This document shows, piece by piece, positions 51,423 through 60,669 of a DNA stretch of 64,000 nucleotides (the first letter of the stretch is position 1; every line of letters starts with the position of its first letter). The stretch is from Alicyclobacillus herbarius DSM 13609. Lineage in GTDB: Bacteria; Bacillota; Bacilli; Alicyclobacillales; Alicyclobacillaceae. Under the pieces are notes generated by a model, which was given only the letters and a program-made list of their open reading frames with translations, made no database searches and had not been told where the DNA came from. The position numbers and the translations under genes are program-made. The stretch is taken from the NCBI RefSeq assembly GCF_000430585.1, contig NZ_AUMH01000002.1, forward strand, positions 1 through 64,000. Reading direction: 5' to 3'.

Positions 51423-52298
51423 TCAAATCTCCCATTCCCCCTTCGCAATTTTTTCAACTTGACCACCGACCCATACCTTGTATTCACCTTCCGTCTTGCT
51501 AGCTTTCAGATAAAGCAGTGAAGGCCTTTGTATTTCATAACCTTGCTCTGAGCGCAGATCAATCGTTTCACTTCCGAAATACTTGTGATGGACTAAATAG
51601 GCTGCCAAACAACCATTCGAACTTCCTGTTGCTGCATCTTCTGGTATTCCATAATAATCAGCGAAGTCACGTACATTTACGTCGTTCTCAGCATCATAGG
51701 TTTCTAGAGAAAAGACCAAAATAGCCTTGGCTTCCGTCTTGTTAATCAGGTGATAATACCGATCTTTGTTGATCTTAACAGATTTAACCGCACTCAAATT
51801 CCTGAGTGGGACAATGATAACTGGCAGGCCTGTTGAGACCTCTTGGATGGGCACCCGGTCGTCGATGGCATCCGTTGAAAGGCTCAAAACTTCCGCAACT
51901 TGACGTACATTGAGCACCCGCCCAAACGTAGGTGAAGGTTGTTTCATCCAAACTACGTTATCCATGCAGGCGACAGGAACCTGGCCAGCTTTGAGATTTA
52001 GTACCAGCGTATCGGTTCTTTTCTTCAATATCGTTTCTTGAATCACGAACGCTGTTCCTAAAGTTGGATGACCAGCAAATGGGACCTCTTCGTTTGGCGT
52101 AAAAAATGCTACGTCATACCCCTTGTTTGTCTCCTGACTTGACAAGACAAAAGCCGTCTCCGAGTAATTCATTTCTTTGGCTATTTGCTGCATATCCTGT
52201 TCGGACAAGCTTGATGCATTTATAAAAACCGCAAGTTGATTCCCCGTATATTTCCCTTGCGAAAATACATCGACAATGTAAAATGGCATCGTGCTCAA
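51423..52298 (-). CDS. PhzF-family isomerase-like protein
   Basis: The 291-residue protein has the duplicated diaminopimelate-epimerase-like fold of the PhzF family: VDVFSQGKYTGNQLAVF at the N terminus, the catalytic-type glutamate in MNYSETAFVL, FTPNEEVPFAGHPTLGTAFV, and a C-terminal EDAATGSSNGCLAAYL. Many PhzF-like proteins have no known substrate and there is no phenazine cluster here. Start is TTG 52298, eight bases after GGAGGG; ATG 52289 is an alternative. The gene is AT-rich relative to the backbone and flanked by two mobile-element remnants. Confidence 0.88.
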   Translation of the reverse strand: MSTMPFYIVDVFSQGKYTGNQLAVFINASSLSEQDMQQIAKEMNYSETAFVLSSQETNKGYDVAFFTPNEEVPFAGHPTLGTAFVIQETILKKRTDTLVLNLKAGQVPVACMDNVVWMKQPSPTFGRVLNVRQVAEVLSLSTDAIDDRVPIQEVSTGLPVIIVPLRNLSAVKSVKINKDRYYHLINKTEAKAILVFSLETYDAENDVNVRDFADYYGIPEDAATGSSNGCLAAYLVHHKYFGSETIDLRSEQGYEIQRPSLLYLKASKTEGEYKVWVGGQVEKIAKGEWEI

Positions 52299-52739
52299 AA
52301 CTTATTCCCTCCAATCAAATCTGACCGATTGGTGACCACCTTTACAGGTTATTCGTAGCCAACCACTGTGAAAACATCATTCCATCTTTGGATTTTACAT
52401 CTTTCGGGTTCAGTTTGAGCGGGATAATCAACACTCAAGTGAGTTTCCGTTAGGAGGATCACCGAAATCAATAGCATATATCTACACCTGCGACTGACCC
52501 AACGGAACCCATAAATAACCCATCCAAAATTAGTGTTATTGTAATACATTAAATTAATTCCCTACATCTTCTGTCTACAGTGGCTGGTCTCAATTGATAT
52601 CTCTAGTTCTAAACACGACCGTTTTTGAAACTATCTCTGCTCATAGAGTCATTCTACGAGAAATCCCGTCCTAACCAGGACCAAAACTCGTCTCTTTATC
52701 AACATTTCTTTATTCACCATATTCACCGTTGTTGGTACC
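52299..52739. other. AT-rich intergenic stretch without a recognisable gene
   Basis: Frames here are short and lack ribosome sites or family features. Composition is AT-rich as in the surrounding segment. It may hold the promoter of the PhzF gene and the lost 3' part of the IS256-like element. Confidence 0.5.
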
Positions 52740-53117
52740 ATATTGACGGTGCATCCACCAGCAGAAAAGGGTAGCAGTGCTCTTTGAGTTGCCGCTCATA
52801 CCAGGCTTGTACGATGGCATCCAGGCGTTTGCAAAGCGTGGAGACGGTGGACTTGGATAACTCCGTCCCACACAGCTCCTCCGTGATTTGCGCTACCTTG
52901 CGCGTAGAGACACCTTGGACAACCATCTCCATGAGAGCCAGTACCAGGGCTTGTTCACTACGTTGATAGCGAAAGAAGAGTTCTGTCGAGAATTCTCCGC
53001 CGCGAATTCGGGGAACCCGTGGTTCAAAACCTGTTCAAGAAGTCGGGCTACACCTCCATCCTGTTGAAAGAGTCCGTGCAAAAGCGCATCATCTAGGTTA
53101 GTCTGATAAAGAGCCAT
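52740..53117 (-). pseudogene. IS256-family (mutator) transposase remnant
   Basis: The start, MALYQTNLDDALLHGLFQQD, reads to about residue 32, then skips in another frame to VPRIRGGEFSTELFFRYQRS, EQALVLALMEMVVQGVSTRK and VAQITEELCGTELSKSTVST. It ends after HCYPFLLVDA, just where the first catalytic aspartate block would continue. About 70 internal residues and the whole C-terminal catalytic half (of about 400) are missing. Mobile-element decay in the same AT-rich segment as the recombinase remnant. Confidence 0.9.
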
Positions 53118-53429
53118 TGTTCGTTCTTCTCCTCGTGAATGGGTTGCGCCAAATTCCATTCTACCGAAGGGACGAGATGGCTCATTTTGCTACTCATGAT
53201 AGCGAGCGATAACGATCCGTTTTTACACAATGATATGGACTTAACTAACAAGGGAGAAGGAGTTGAGCATGATGGCAAGGGAAATCGAGCAAGCTTAATG
53301 GGGTTTGATATAGGGGATAAGGCGGCCGGAAGGCGCATGCAAAAACATGACTGGGTAAATTTAATGGCATGCAGGTCACAGCGTGCAGGCTGACATCTAA
53401 GCGACTTTACAGTGGGGAGGTCATGGAGG
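53118..53429. other. Intergenic region upstream of the second DJ-1-like gene
   Basis: No gene, repeat or leader structure is convincing in these 312 bases. The downstream part contains the ribosome site GGGGAGGT for the gene at 53430. Confidence 0.5.
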
Positions 53430-54098
53430 ATGTCCAAACGGATCCTCATGGTGGTGACAAACCACACAACCATTACGGATGATCACAAGACTGGGCTCTG
53501 GCTCGAGGAGTTTGCGGTTCCGTATAACGTCTTCAAACAAAAGGGTTATGAGGTCAAAGTGACCAGCATTCAAGGCGGCGAAGTCCCGCTTGATCCGAAC
53601 AGCGTCCCGACGGAGAAACGCGCGGAGTGGGCTGAAGCGGAGGAAGAATTAAAGCATACGGCCAAGTTGAGCCGAGAGGACGCGCAGGGATTTGATGCGG
53701 TGTTTTTGCCCGGTGGGCACGGGACGATGTTTGATTTTCCAGACAACCAAACGCTGCAATACGTGCTGCAGCAGTTTGCTGAGAATGGGAAGGTAATCGG
53801 CGCGGTATGCCACGGGCCCTCTGGGCTTGTCAATGTCACGTACAGGGACGGGACACCGCTGGTGAAAGGCAAGAAGGTCAGCTCCTTCACGGACGCGGAA
53901 GAAAAGGAGATGCAGTTGGACAGGTACATGCCGTTCCTGCTGGAGTCCAAGCTCCGCGAAAGGGGAGCCGTATTCGTCTCTGGGGATAATTGGACAGACT
54001 TCTCGGTTCGGGATGGTAATCTGGTGACGGGACAAAATCCGCAGTCAAGTCGAAGCACGGCGGAGAAAGTGGTCGAGGCACTTGAAAATCCGGCTTAA
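53430..54098 (+). CDS. DJ-1/PfpI-family protein, Hsp31-like
   Basis: The 222-residue protein has the larger DJ-1 layout: an extended N-terminal region (VVTNHTTITDDHKTGLWLEEFAVPY, with the conserved glutamate), an FLPGGHGTMFDFPDN loop and the nucleophile elbow GAVCHGPSGLVNV with its cysteine near residue 130. The C-terminal SGDNWTDFSVRDGNLVTGQNPQSS is typical of Hsp31/glyoxalase III-like proteins, which detoxify methylglyoxal. ATG 53430 follows GGGGAGGT. It is a second DJ-1 superfamily member in the window but of a different subgroup from the one at 33202. Confidence 0.9.
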   Translation: MSKRILMVVTNHTTITDDHKTGLWLEEFAVPYNVFKQKGYEVKVTSIQGGEVPLDPNSVPTEKRAEWAEAEEELKHTAKLSREDAQGFDAVFLPGGHGTMFDFPDNQTLQYVLQQFAENGKVIGAVCHGPSGLVNVTYRDGTPLVKGKKVSSFTDAEEKEMQLDRYMPFLLESKLRERGAVFVSGDNWTDFSVRDGNLVTGQNPQSSRSTAEKVVEALENPA

Positions 54099-54157
54099 AC
54101 ACCGGAGGGTGCAGTATCAGTCCGTCCAAGGTCAGCTAATCAAAGGGGAGATGGCGG

Positions 54158-55705
54158 ATGACGGTGATGCCCTATCGGAATGAACCGGTCATCGATTGGA
54201 CGAAGCCCGAGCGGGCGGAGGAATTAAAACGCAACTTAGTCTCGGTCCGCAGTCAGTTTGGGCAGACGTATCCACTCTACGTCAACGGACGCGAGCTGCG
54301 CACCGACGATACCTTAGCTTCGCTCAATCCCTCCAACCATCAGGAGGTGGTCGGCTACGTATGCCAAGCGAACCAACGGGTGATTGACGAGGCGATAGAG
54401 GCGGCCCAGAAGGCGTTTGAGACGTGGAAGTTGACCACGTTTGAGGAGCGGGCGATGTACCTGTTTCAGGCGGCCGCCATCATGCGCCGACGCAAGGCCG
54501 AGCTGATGGCGTGGCAGATTCTCGAATCCGGCAAGAACTGGGCCGAGGCGGACGGGGACGTCAACGAGGCCATCGACTTTCTCGAGTTTTACGGTCGCGC
54601 GGCCATTGAGCTGGGTAAAGGCGTGGAACTCGTGCCGTATCCGGGCGAAGACAACCGTATGATGTACCTGCCGCTCGGGGTGGGGGTGGTCATCCCGCCG
54701 TGGAACTTCCCGCTCGCCATTCTTACCGGCACTACCGTCTCCGCGCTGGTCACCGGCAATACGGTGCTGCTGAAACCGTCGCCGCTGGCGTCCGTGATGG
54801 CCGCCAAGTTTGTCGAAATCATGCGCGAGTTGAACCTCCCGCCCGGGGTGCTCAACTTTGTCCCCGGGCCTCCGGAGGAAATCGGCGACTATATGACAGG
54901 TCACCGCGATGTCCGCTTTGTCTCGTTCACCGGATCTAAGGCGGTAGGACTGCACATCGACGAAGTCGCCCACCGGCGCTCCGAGGGCCAACGTTGGATA
55001 AAGCGGGTGGTGGCCGAGATGGGCGGTAAGGACGGCATTGTCGTCGATGAGACGGCCGATCTCGATGCCGCCGCGGCCGGAATTGTGGCTTCCGCGTTCG
55101 GCTTCCAGGGCCAGAAGTGCTCGGCCGGATCGCGCGCGATTGTCCACGAGGCGGTCTACGACACCGTGCTGGAAAAGGTGATTGCCCTGACCAAGCAGCT
55201 GACCCTGGGCCCAGCCGAGGAGAACCCGGACGTGGGCCCGGTCATCGATGAGAAGGCGTTCGCGAAAATCACCAAATACATCGAGATTGGTAAACAGGAA
55301 GGCCGACTGGTCTTGGGCGGCACGTACGACGACTCCCGCGGCTATTTCATTCAGCCGACCATCTTCGCGGACGTGGCGCCGGATGCGCGCATCATGCAGG
55401 AGGAGATCTTCGGACCGGTGCTCGCCGTCTGCCGGGTGGACAGCTTTGAGCAAGGCATTGAGGTATTCAACCACACTGAGTACGGGTTGACTGGCTCGGT
55501 CTACAGCCGTCGGCGCGATCGCCTCGAATACGCACGCTGGCACATGCACTGCGGCAACCTGTACTTCAACCGCAAGTGCACTGGGTCTTTGGTCGGGGTG
55601 CAGCCGTTTGGCGGGTTCGACATGTCCGGCACGGATGCCAAGGCGGGATCGAAAGAGTACCTGTTGAACTTCGTCCAGCCGAAGACGGTGACGGAGCGGT
55701 TTTGA
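54158..55705 (+). CDS. rocA: L-glutamate gamma-semialdehyde (1-pyrroline-5-carboxylate) dehydrogenase
   Basis: The 515-residue aldehyde dehydrogenase oxidises glutamate semialdehyde to glutamate in proline and arginine catabolism. Length and motifs fit the RocA/PruA group: VGVVIPPWNFPLAI, VSFTGSKAVGLHI with the NAD-binding segment, AEMGGKDGIVVDE with the catalytic-type glutamate, and FQGQKCSAGSRAIV with the nucleophilic cysteine. NRKCTGSLVGVQPFGGFDMSG is near the end. ATG follows a GGGGAG site. An amino-acid permease follows 150 bases later, which fits uptake of the precursor. No putA/fadM proline dehydrogenase is adjacent. Confidence 0.93.
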   Translation: MTVMPYRNEPVIDWTKPERAEELKRNLVSVRSQFGQTYPLYVNGRELRTDDTLASLNPSNHQEVVGYVCQANQRVIDEAIEAAQKAFETWKLTTFEERAMYLFQAAAIMRRRKAELMAWQILESGKNWAEADGDVNEAIDFLEFYGRAAIELGKGVELVPYPGEDNRMMYLPLGVGVVIPPWNFPLAILTGTTVSALVTGNTVLLKPSPLASVMAAKFVEIMRELNLPPGVLNFVPGPPEEIGDYMTGHRDVRFVSFTGSKAVGLHIDEVAHRRSEGQRWIKRVVAEMGGKDGIVVDETADLDAAAAGIVASAFGFQGQKCSAGSRAIVHEAVYDTVLEKVIALTKQLTLGPAEENPDVGPVIDEKAFAKITKYIEIGKQEGRLVLGGTYDDSRGYFIQPTIFADVAPDARIMQEEIFGPVLAVCRVDSFEQGIEVFNHTEYGLTGSVYSRRRDRLEYARWHMHCGNLYFNRKCTGSLVGVQPFGGFDMSGTDAKAGSKEYLLNFVQPKTVTERF

Positions 55706-55856
55706 CACACGGGCAATCGGCGGCGGAAATCATGGTATAGCGACACGACAACGGGTGCACGGATAGCCCTGCCCCCGGTCGGCCCCCGCCCGTAAGGTGG
55801 AACCTGGCGGGTGGGTGTGCCCAGTGGACATACCAACCGCCCAAGGAGGGGAAGTC

Positions 55857-57434
55857 GTGGCCGCGGGTGAGCAAAACGGCAAACTGAAACGGCAACTGAC
55901 CTTATCCGATTTAATCTTCGTAGGATTTGGCGCGATTTTTGGATCCGGATGGTTGTTTGCGGCCAGTACGGTGGCTTCCCAAGCGGGACCGGCGGGCTGG
56001 ATTTCGTGGCTTGTTGGCGGCATTGCGGTCATTCTCCTAGGACTGGTGTACGCGGAACTGGGCGGGGCGATTCCCCGCGCGGGCGGCATCGTCCGTTACC
56101 CGGTATACTCGCATGGGCCCCTGCTCGGCTACCTGATGGGCTTTGCCACGCTCATCGCCTACTCGAGCCTGTGCAGCATTGAGGTGGAGGCGGCGCGCCA
56201 GTACGCGTCTTCCTGGTGGCCGGCGCTGTCCCAGCCGCATAGCCAGTCGCCGACCCTGCTCGGCTGGTGGATGCAGGTGGCGCTCTTATTTGTGTTTTTC
56301 CTGCTCAACTACTGGAGCGTACGCACGTTCGCCAAGACGAATACGGTTATGACCATCCTCAAGTTTGTCGTGCCAACGCTAACCTTCATTGTCCTGTTGT
56401 GCTACCTGCGGCCTACAAACTTCACCATGCACGGGTTTGCTCCGTTCGGCGTCTCCGGGGTGGAGACGGCCATCTCTGCTGGCGGCGTGATGTTTGCCTA
56501 CCTGGGGCTGCAGCCCATCGTCTCTGTCGCCAGTGAGGCAAAGCGGCCGCAAAAGACGGTGCCGTTGGCGCTCATTCTGTCCGTCCTGCTCTCGGCCGTC
56601 GTCTACGTGCTGCTGCAGGTATCGTTTATCGGCGCCATTCCTGCCGACAAGCTGGCGCACGGGTGGGCGCCCATCGTGCACGAGTTTCAGCTCCCGTTTC
56701 ACGATCTCGCTGTTACCCTGGGCACCGGTTGGCTGGCGGTGCTCATCGTCCTCGATGCCATCGTGAGCCCAAGCGGATCGGCCAACATCTTTATGAACTC
56801 CTCGTCGCGCATCGTCTATGGCTGGGCCAAGAACGGCACCTTGTTCAAGGTGTTTGCGCGCATCCACCCGGAGTCGGGGATTCCCCGGCCTGCGGTGTGG
56901 CTGTCGTTTCTCCTCTCTATCTTCTGGACATTACCCTTTCCTTCCTGGGGAACCCTGATTGGGGTGGTGTCGGACGCGCTGGTTTTGACTTACGCGCTGG
57001 CTCCGATTTCGGCGTACGCGTTTCGTCGCAACGCGTCCGACTTACCGCGGCCGTTCCGCCTGCCCGGGATGGCGATGATTGGCCCCGTGGCCTTTATCAT
57101 CGCCAGCCTCATTGTGTACTGGACCGGTTGGCAGGTGGACTCTTGGTTGTTGGGGTCGCAGTTGGTGATGTTTGTCATCTACCTGCTAGCGCGCCGGTTT
57201 GTGCCCACGGACAAAGTCCCGTTTGCCGAGCAGGTGCGCTGCTCCTGGTGGTTGGTGTTCTACTACGCGGCGATTCTCGTGGTCTCGAAGTTCGGCTCCT
57301 TTGGCGGCGCGGGGGCCCTGTCAGCGTATTGGGACCACCTGCTGGTGGCGGTCATCGCCGTTATCACATACTACTGGGGCGGTCACACGGGACTCTCGAG
57401 AGCCATGTTCGACGAGGACGAAGTCGAGGGCTGA
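55857..57434 (+). CDS. APC-family amino acid permease
   Basis: The protein, about 525 residues with 12 or more membrane segments, shows the APC signature VGFGAIFGSGWLFAAS (first segment, substrate-binding glycine loop) and GGVMFAYLGLQPIVSVASEAKRP. Start is GTG 55857, five to six bases after AAGGAGGGG. It is a cation-coupled symporter; the substrate is not determined, but position after rocA suggests proline, glutamate or a related amino acid. A 14-bp direct duplication (ACAGGGCACCGGGT) follows its stop. Confidence 0.88.
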   Translation: MAAGEQNGKLKRQLTLSDLIFVGFGAIFGSGWLFAASTVASQAGPAGWISWLVGGIAVILLGLVYAELGGAIPRAGGIVRYPVYSHGPLLGYLMGFATLIAYSSLCSIEVEAARQYASSWWPALSQPHSQSPTLLGWWMQVALLFVFFLLNYWSVRTFAKTNTVMTILKFVVPTLTFIVLLCYLRPTNFTMHGFAPFGVSGVETAISAGGVMFAYLGLQPIVSVASEAKRPQKTVPLALILSVLLSAVVYVLLQVSFIGAIPADKLAHGWAPIVHEFQLPFHDLAVTLGTGWLAVLIVLDAIVSPSGSANIFMNSSSRIVYGWAKNGTLFKVFARIHPESGIPRPAVWLSFLLSIFWTLPFPSWGTLIGVVSDALVLTYALAPISAYAFRRNASDLPRPFRLPGMAMIGPVAFIIASLIVYWTGWQVDSWLLGSQLVMFVIYLLARRFVPTDKVPFAEQVRCSWWLVFYYAAILVVSKFGSFGGAGALSAYWDHLLVAVIAVITYYWGGHTGLSRAMFDEDEVEG

Positions 57435-57451
57435 ACCAGGCAATGGTTTGA

Positions 57452-57479
57452 ACAGGGCACCGGGTACAGGGCACCGGGT
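57452..57479. repeat. 14-bp direct duplication after the permease gene
   Basis: ACAGGGCACCGGGT occurs perfectly at 57452-57465 and 57466-57479. It lies in the 188-base gap before the flavodoxin-like gene. No function is evident. Confidence 0.85.
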
Positions 57480-57622
57480 AGAACGGAGCATCGGGGTTGA
57501 CCTGGGCCTTTGCAGGAGAAGTATTCACGCGTAGGAAGATTTCGACTGGACACCGCGTAGGGGGATGCGTACCATTGTTTTCGTAAGCAAAACGTTCCCT
57601 GACGAAAGGTTTTGATGGCAAC

Positions 57623-58162
57623 ATGAAAATCTACGTGGTATACGACAGTGAGAATGGGCATACGGAAGCGTTGGCCAAGGCGGTGGCAGAAGGCGCTGCC
57701 GTCGACGACGCGGAGGTTTCTCTGCGCCATGTACGTGAGGCCAATGTCCGCGACCTGGTGGATGTAGACGCCATTATCTGGGGCTGCCCCGGCCACTTTG
57801 GCACCATCAGCTCGGGACTCAAGCAGTGGATTGACAAGCTGGGCTATTTGTGGGCCAAGGGCGCCCTGGTCGGCAAGGTGGGCGCGGTATTTTGCACCAC
57901 GGCCACGGTTCACGGCGGCATTGAGATGACCTTATGGAATCTCATTACCCCCATGCTGCACAACGGGATGATTATTGTCGGTCTGCCCGGGAACATACCC
58001 GAAAATGTACTGTACGGATCGTACTACGGGGTGGGTATCACTTGCCCGGTGGAACTCTCCCCGGATGCCCCATTGAACCTACCAAATGAGCAGGATTTGG
58101 CGCTCGGCCGGGCGCTCGGGCGGCGTGTGGCCGAGGTCACGGCAAAACTGACCCGGCGATAG
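57623..58162 (+). CDS. Flavodoxin-like / WrbA-type NAD(P)H:quinone oxidoreductase-like protein
   Basis: The 179-residue protein has a flavodoxin-like FMN-binding fold: the phosphate loop [15 protein letters not shown] at residues 4-18, the second FMN-contact [21 protein letters not shown] and the third [10 protein letters not shown]. It resembles WrbA-type quinone reductases but is shorter than the usual 195-200 residues. ATG 57623 is preceded by a GACGAAAGG site. Role: two-electron reduction of quinones or electron transfer. It sits upstream of an unknown membrane protein and a J-domain protein. Confidence 0.82.
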   Translation: MKIYVVYDSENGHTEALAKAVAEGAAVDDAEVSLRHVREANVRDLVDVDAIIWGCPGHFGTISSGLKQWIDKLGYLWAKGALVGKVGAVFCTTATVHGGIEMTLWNLITPMLHNGMIIVGLPGNIPENVLYGSYYGVGITCPVELSPDAPLNLPNEQDLALGRALGRRVAEVTAKLTRR

Positions 58163-58207
58163 TGGTGTATCCGGCGGAGAAAGTGTGCATGCAAAAGGGG
58201 TGGGTTT

Positions 58208-58798
58208 GTGGACCTGTTGCTTGTGTATGCGGTGGCGATTATCGTTTTAGGCGGCATCGTTGTGGCCATTAACCTGCGGATGATGCGCAACGACAAGTCG
58301 GACCCGGGAAAAAGGACCGCCGAACGGCCGACGACTGGGTTGACTACACCGGCGCGGGTTTCTTCCGCCCCTGCGGCGCCTGAGGCCGCGCGCGCACCGG
58401 CGGGTGACGAGACGCGGGATGCCGCGGTGGGCGGGGCGGTGCAGAACGTGGAGCAGGATGCCGCGCGGGATTCGATTGGCGGCGCGGCTGGCGTGCCCGG
58501 TCAGGACGAGTACAGACAGGACGAGCGCCGACAGGACGAGCGCGGTTCCATCTTCCGCCGCACGGCCCGTTTGACCCAAGACGCCCCTCCCAAGTCAGCA
58601 GGCAAACCCGATTTGCCAGCTTCGGAGACGGAGGAACTGACCGACGACGCGTACCGTCAGGCCTTGCGGCAGTGGTCAGCGTTGAACAAGCCAGAATCAG
58701 CCAAACTTCCGCCCGCCGATGAGGGTGAGGAACCGAGTAGTCCGGATGAACAATACCGCAGAGCGCTGCGCTCCATGATGAACCAGAAACGGGACTAG
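58208..58798 (+). CDS. Unknown single-pass membrane protein with charged tail
   Basis: I do not recognise this 196-residue protein. One N-terminal membrane segment (LLLVYAVAIIVLGGIVVAIN, residues 3-22) is followed by a long, low-complexity, charged cytoplasmic tail rich in Ala, Pro, Arg, Asp and Glu. The tail has a short repeat (YRQDERRQDERG). Two related motifs are visible near the end: DDAYRQALRQW (about residues 143-153) and DEQYRRALRSM (about 180-190), which look like a binding module in two copies. Start is GTG 58208 after GGGGTGGG. It is ten bases upstream of a J-domain gene, so the two are almost certainly co-expressed. Confidence 0.7.
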   Translation: MDLLLVYAVAIIVLGGIVVAINLRMMRNDKSDPGKRTAERPTTGLTTPARVSSAPAAPEAARAPAGDETRDAAVGGAVQNVEQDAARDSIGGAAGVPGQDEYRQDERRQDERGSIFRRTARLTQDAPPKSAGKPDLPASETEELTDDAYRQALRQWSALNKPESAKLPPADEGEEPSSPDEQYRRALRSMMNQKRD

Positions 58799-58808
58799 GG
58801 TCTAGGAA

Positions 58809-59435
58809 ATGGCTATTGTGTCTGAGGCGAATCAACGCTTGACAACCTGTCCGTTTTGTCAAACTGCAAATCGGGTTGAGCTGGGAAAGGCGAAGCAGGT
58901 GGTGTGTGGCAACTGCAAGCGGCCACTATCCCTCACGTTCTATGATGTCTTGGGGGTGGCACCCGACGCCTCGGCGGCAGAGATTCGGCGCCAGTTCCGT
59001 CGCTTGGTGCAGGTGTGGCACCCGGATAAGGCGGGCATCCAGAAGAAGGAGACGGCCCGCCTGTTTCAGGCTGTACTGACGGCCTATCGGACGCTGTCCA
59101 ACCCGGAAAAGCGCCAGGCTTACGACGCGATGCTGGCTCTGCGCGCGCAACGCGCTAATCCCAGCGAGAAGGCTGTCAATGGTCAGAAGGCTGAGCAACC
59201 CCAGCAGCCCGCACCGGGGCGGCGCCCGGCGGCTGGGGACGGCACTCACCAGGAATCGCCGCTCGGGGCGCCAACGTATTGGGCTGCATCGGATGAAGGT
59301 ACGACAAAACCGGCACCCGACCAATCACATCCAGACGGGGCCATGGACACCGTACTGCAGGTGTTTCTGAACGCCCTCATTGTCTGCGCTATCGCCGTGT
59401 CTATCATCGTGGGGATTCTCATCAGCCGTACATGA
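58809..59435 (+). CDS. Membrane-anchored J-domain protein with zinc ribbon
   Basis: The 208-residue protein starts with a small zinc ribbon, CPFC and CGNC (residues 15-18 and 34-37), followed by a J domain (about 44-107) with the essential HPDK motif in QVWHPDKAG. A Pro/Ala-rich linker leads to a C-terminal membrane anchor (about 185-206: LNALIVCAIAVSIIVGILIS). It would recruit DnaK (Hsp70) to the membrane. It has neither the G/F region nor the CXXCXGXG fingers of DnaJ, so it is a specialised co-chaperone. Neighbour: the tail-repeat membrane protein ten bases upstream. ATG 58809 follows AGGG. Confidence 0.85.
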   Translation: MAIVSEANQRLTTCPFCQTANRVELGKAKQVVCGNCKRPLSLTFYDVLGVAPDASAAEIRRQFRRLVQVWHPDKAGIQKKETARLFQAVLTAYRTLSNPEKRQAYDAMLALRAQRANPSEKAVNGQKAEQPQQPAPGRRPAAGDGTHQESPLGAPTYWAASDEGTTKPAPDQSHPDGAMDTVLQVFLNALIVCAIAVSIIVGILISRT

Positions 59436-59540
59436 AGACTCCATGAGTAGCATGCTTCGCACGGTTAAAATTTCTCATCGGCCGGGCGACCGCCTCCGGT
59501 GGTCATGGTGAGGCCTATCACGTCCCCATCACGGCGAGCG

Positions 59541-60647
59541 TCAGCGCCACACTTCCTGCGCCGTTTCCACCACCAGGCGCAGTTTGTCCCACTGCTGTTC
59601 CTCGGTCAGGAGATTGCCTTCCTCCGTCGACGCAAAACCACACTGCGGGCTGAGGCAGAGCTGCTCCAACGGTACATAGCGGGTGGCCTCTTGAATCCGG
59701 CGCTTCAAATCGTCTTTGGCTTCGAGATCGCCAAACTTCGACGTGACCAATCCGAGTACAATCTTCAGGTCCTTACGGTTGACAAAGCGCAAGGGTTCAA
59801 ACCCGCCCGCCCGGTCACTGTCGTACTCCAGGAAGAATCCGTCGATGTTCAGCCGCTCAAAGAGCGTCTCGGCGACCGGTTCATACCCCCCGGAGGAAAT
59901 CCAGGTGGAGCGGAAGTTGCCGCGGCAGATGTGCATCGTCAACGCGAGATCCTGTGGCCGGTCTGTCACCGCTTCATTGATGGTGGCCGCATACCGGTCC
60001 TGTAGGCGATCCGGATCCCAACCGCGGGCTCTCATCTGCGCCCGCTGCTCGTCCGAGCAAAGGTATGCCCACGCCGTGTCGTCCAGCTGCAGGTAGCGGC
60101 AGCCCAGGTCGTAAAACGCCTGAATGGCTCGCTTATAGGCCTGCGCGAGGTCGTGGAAAAACTCGTCTTCATCTGGGTATACGTCCTCGATGCCCGTGCC
60201 GCGAAAGTGTAGCATGCTGGGACTGGGAATCGTGAGTTTTGCCGTATACTCCCCTGCGATGCTCTGCAGGTAGCGGAAGTGCTCCAGCATCGGGTGCTGG
60301 CTGAATCCCAGCTTCCCGACCACTCGGACGCCGTGCGCCTTGCTGGTTTGCTGATGAAACTGAATCCCTTGTTCCGCCTCGTAACCGGTGACGCCGTCCA
60401 GACCTTCGAGAAAGTCAAAGTGCCAATATGCACGCCGGAACTCTCCGTCGGTTACCGCCTTCAGCCCGATCTCCTTCTGCTTGGCAACGACGCGTCGAAT
60501 CTCCTCATCTTCCACAGCCTTCAGACCGGCTGCATCCAGGCTGCCGGCGGCGTAGGCGGTACGCGCCTGTTTGAGCCGATCCGGCCGCAGCAAGCTACCG
60601 ACCATGTCGCCGCGGAATGGGGGGCGTACGGTAGTCTGTTCTGTCAA
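59541..60647 (-). CDS. Short MetE-like cobalamin-independent methionine synthase family protein (YxjG/YxjH type)
   Basis: The protein, about 368 residues, has only the C-terminal catalytic barrel of MetE: PPFRGDMVGSLLRP at the N terminus, TDGEFRRAYWHFDFLEGL, LQLDDTAWAYL, MHICRGNFRSTW with the His/Cys zinc ligands, and a final LCLSPQCGFAS with the last zinc cysteine. YxjG/YxjH-type proteins of Bacillus are S-box controlled; here no S-box is upstream, because murF ends only 22 bases before. Start is TTG 60647, after AGAGGGAG. It may methylate homocysteine with a donor other than methyl-THF. It lies behind murF in the same direction. Confidence 0.88.
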   Translation of the reverse strand: MTEQTTVRPPFRGDMVGSLLRPDRLKQARTAYAAGSLDAAGLKAVEDEEIRRVVAKQKEIGLKAVTDGEFRRAYWHFDFLEGLDGVTGYEAEQGIQFHQQTSKAHGVRVVGKLGFSQHPMLEHFRYLQSIAGEYTAKLTIPSPSMLHFRGTGIEDVYPDEDEFFHDLAQAYKRAIQAFYDLGCRYLQLDDTAWAYLCSDEQRAQMRARGWDPDRLQDRYAATINEAVTDRPQDLALTMHICRGNFRSTWISSGGYEPVAETLFERLNIDGFFLEYDSDRAGGFEPLRFVNRKDLKIVLGLVTSKFGDLEAKDDLKRRIQEATRYVPLEQLCLSPQCGFASTEEGNLLTEEQQWDKLRLVVETAQEVWR

Positions 60648-60669
60648 TCCTATCTCCCTCTTTCTCAAC

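Noticed and set aside
52349-52549. 66-residue minus-strand open frame
   Set aside because: No ribosome site, no recognisable features, and an AT-rich region where short frames are weak evidence.
54314-55708. 464-residue open frame on the minus strand
   Set aside because: It is antisense to the full length of rocA and has no recognisable domain.
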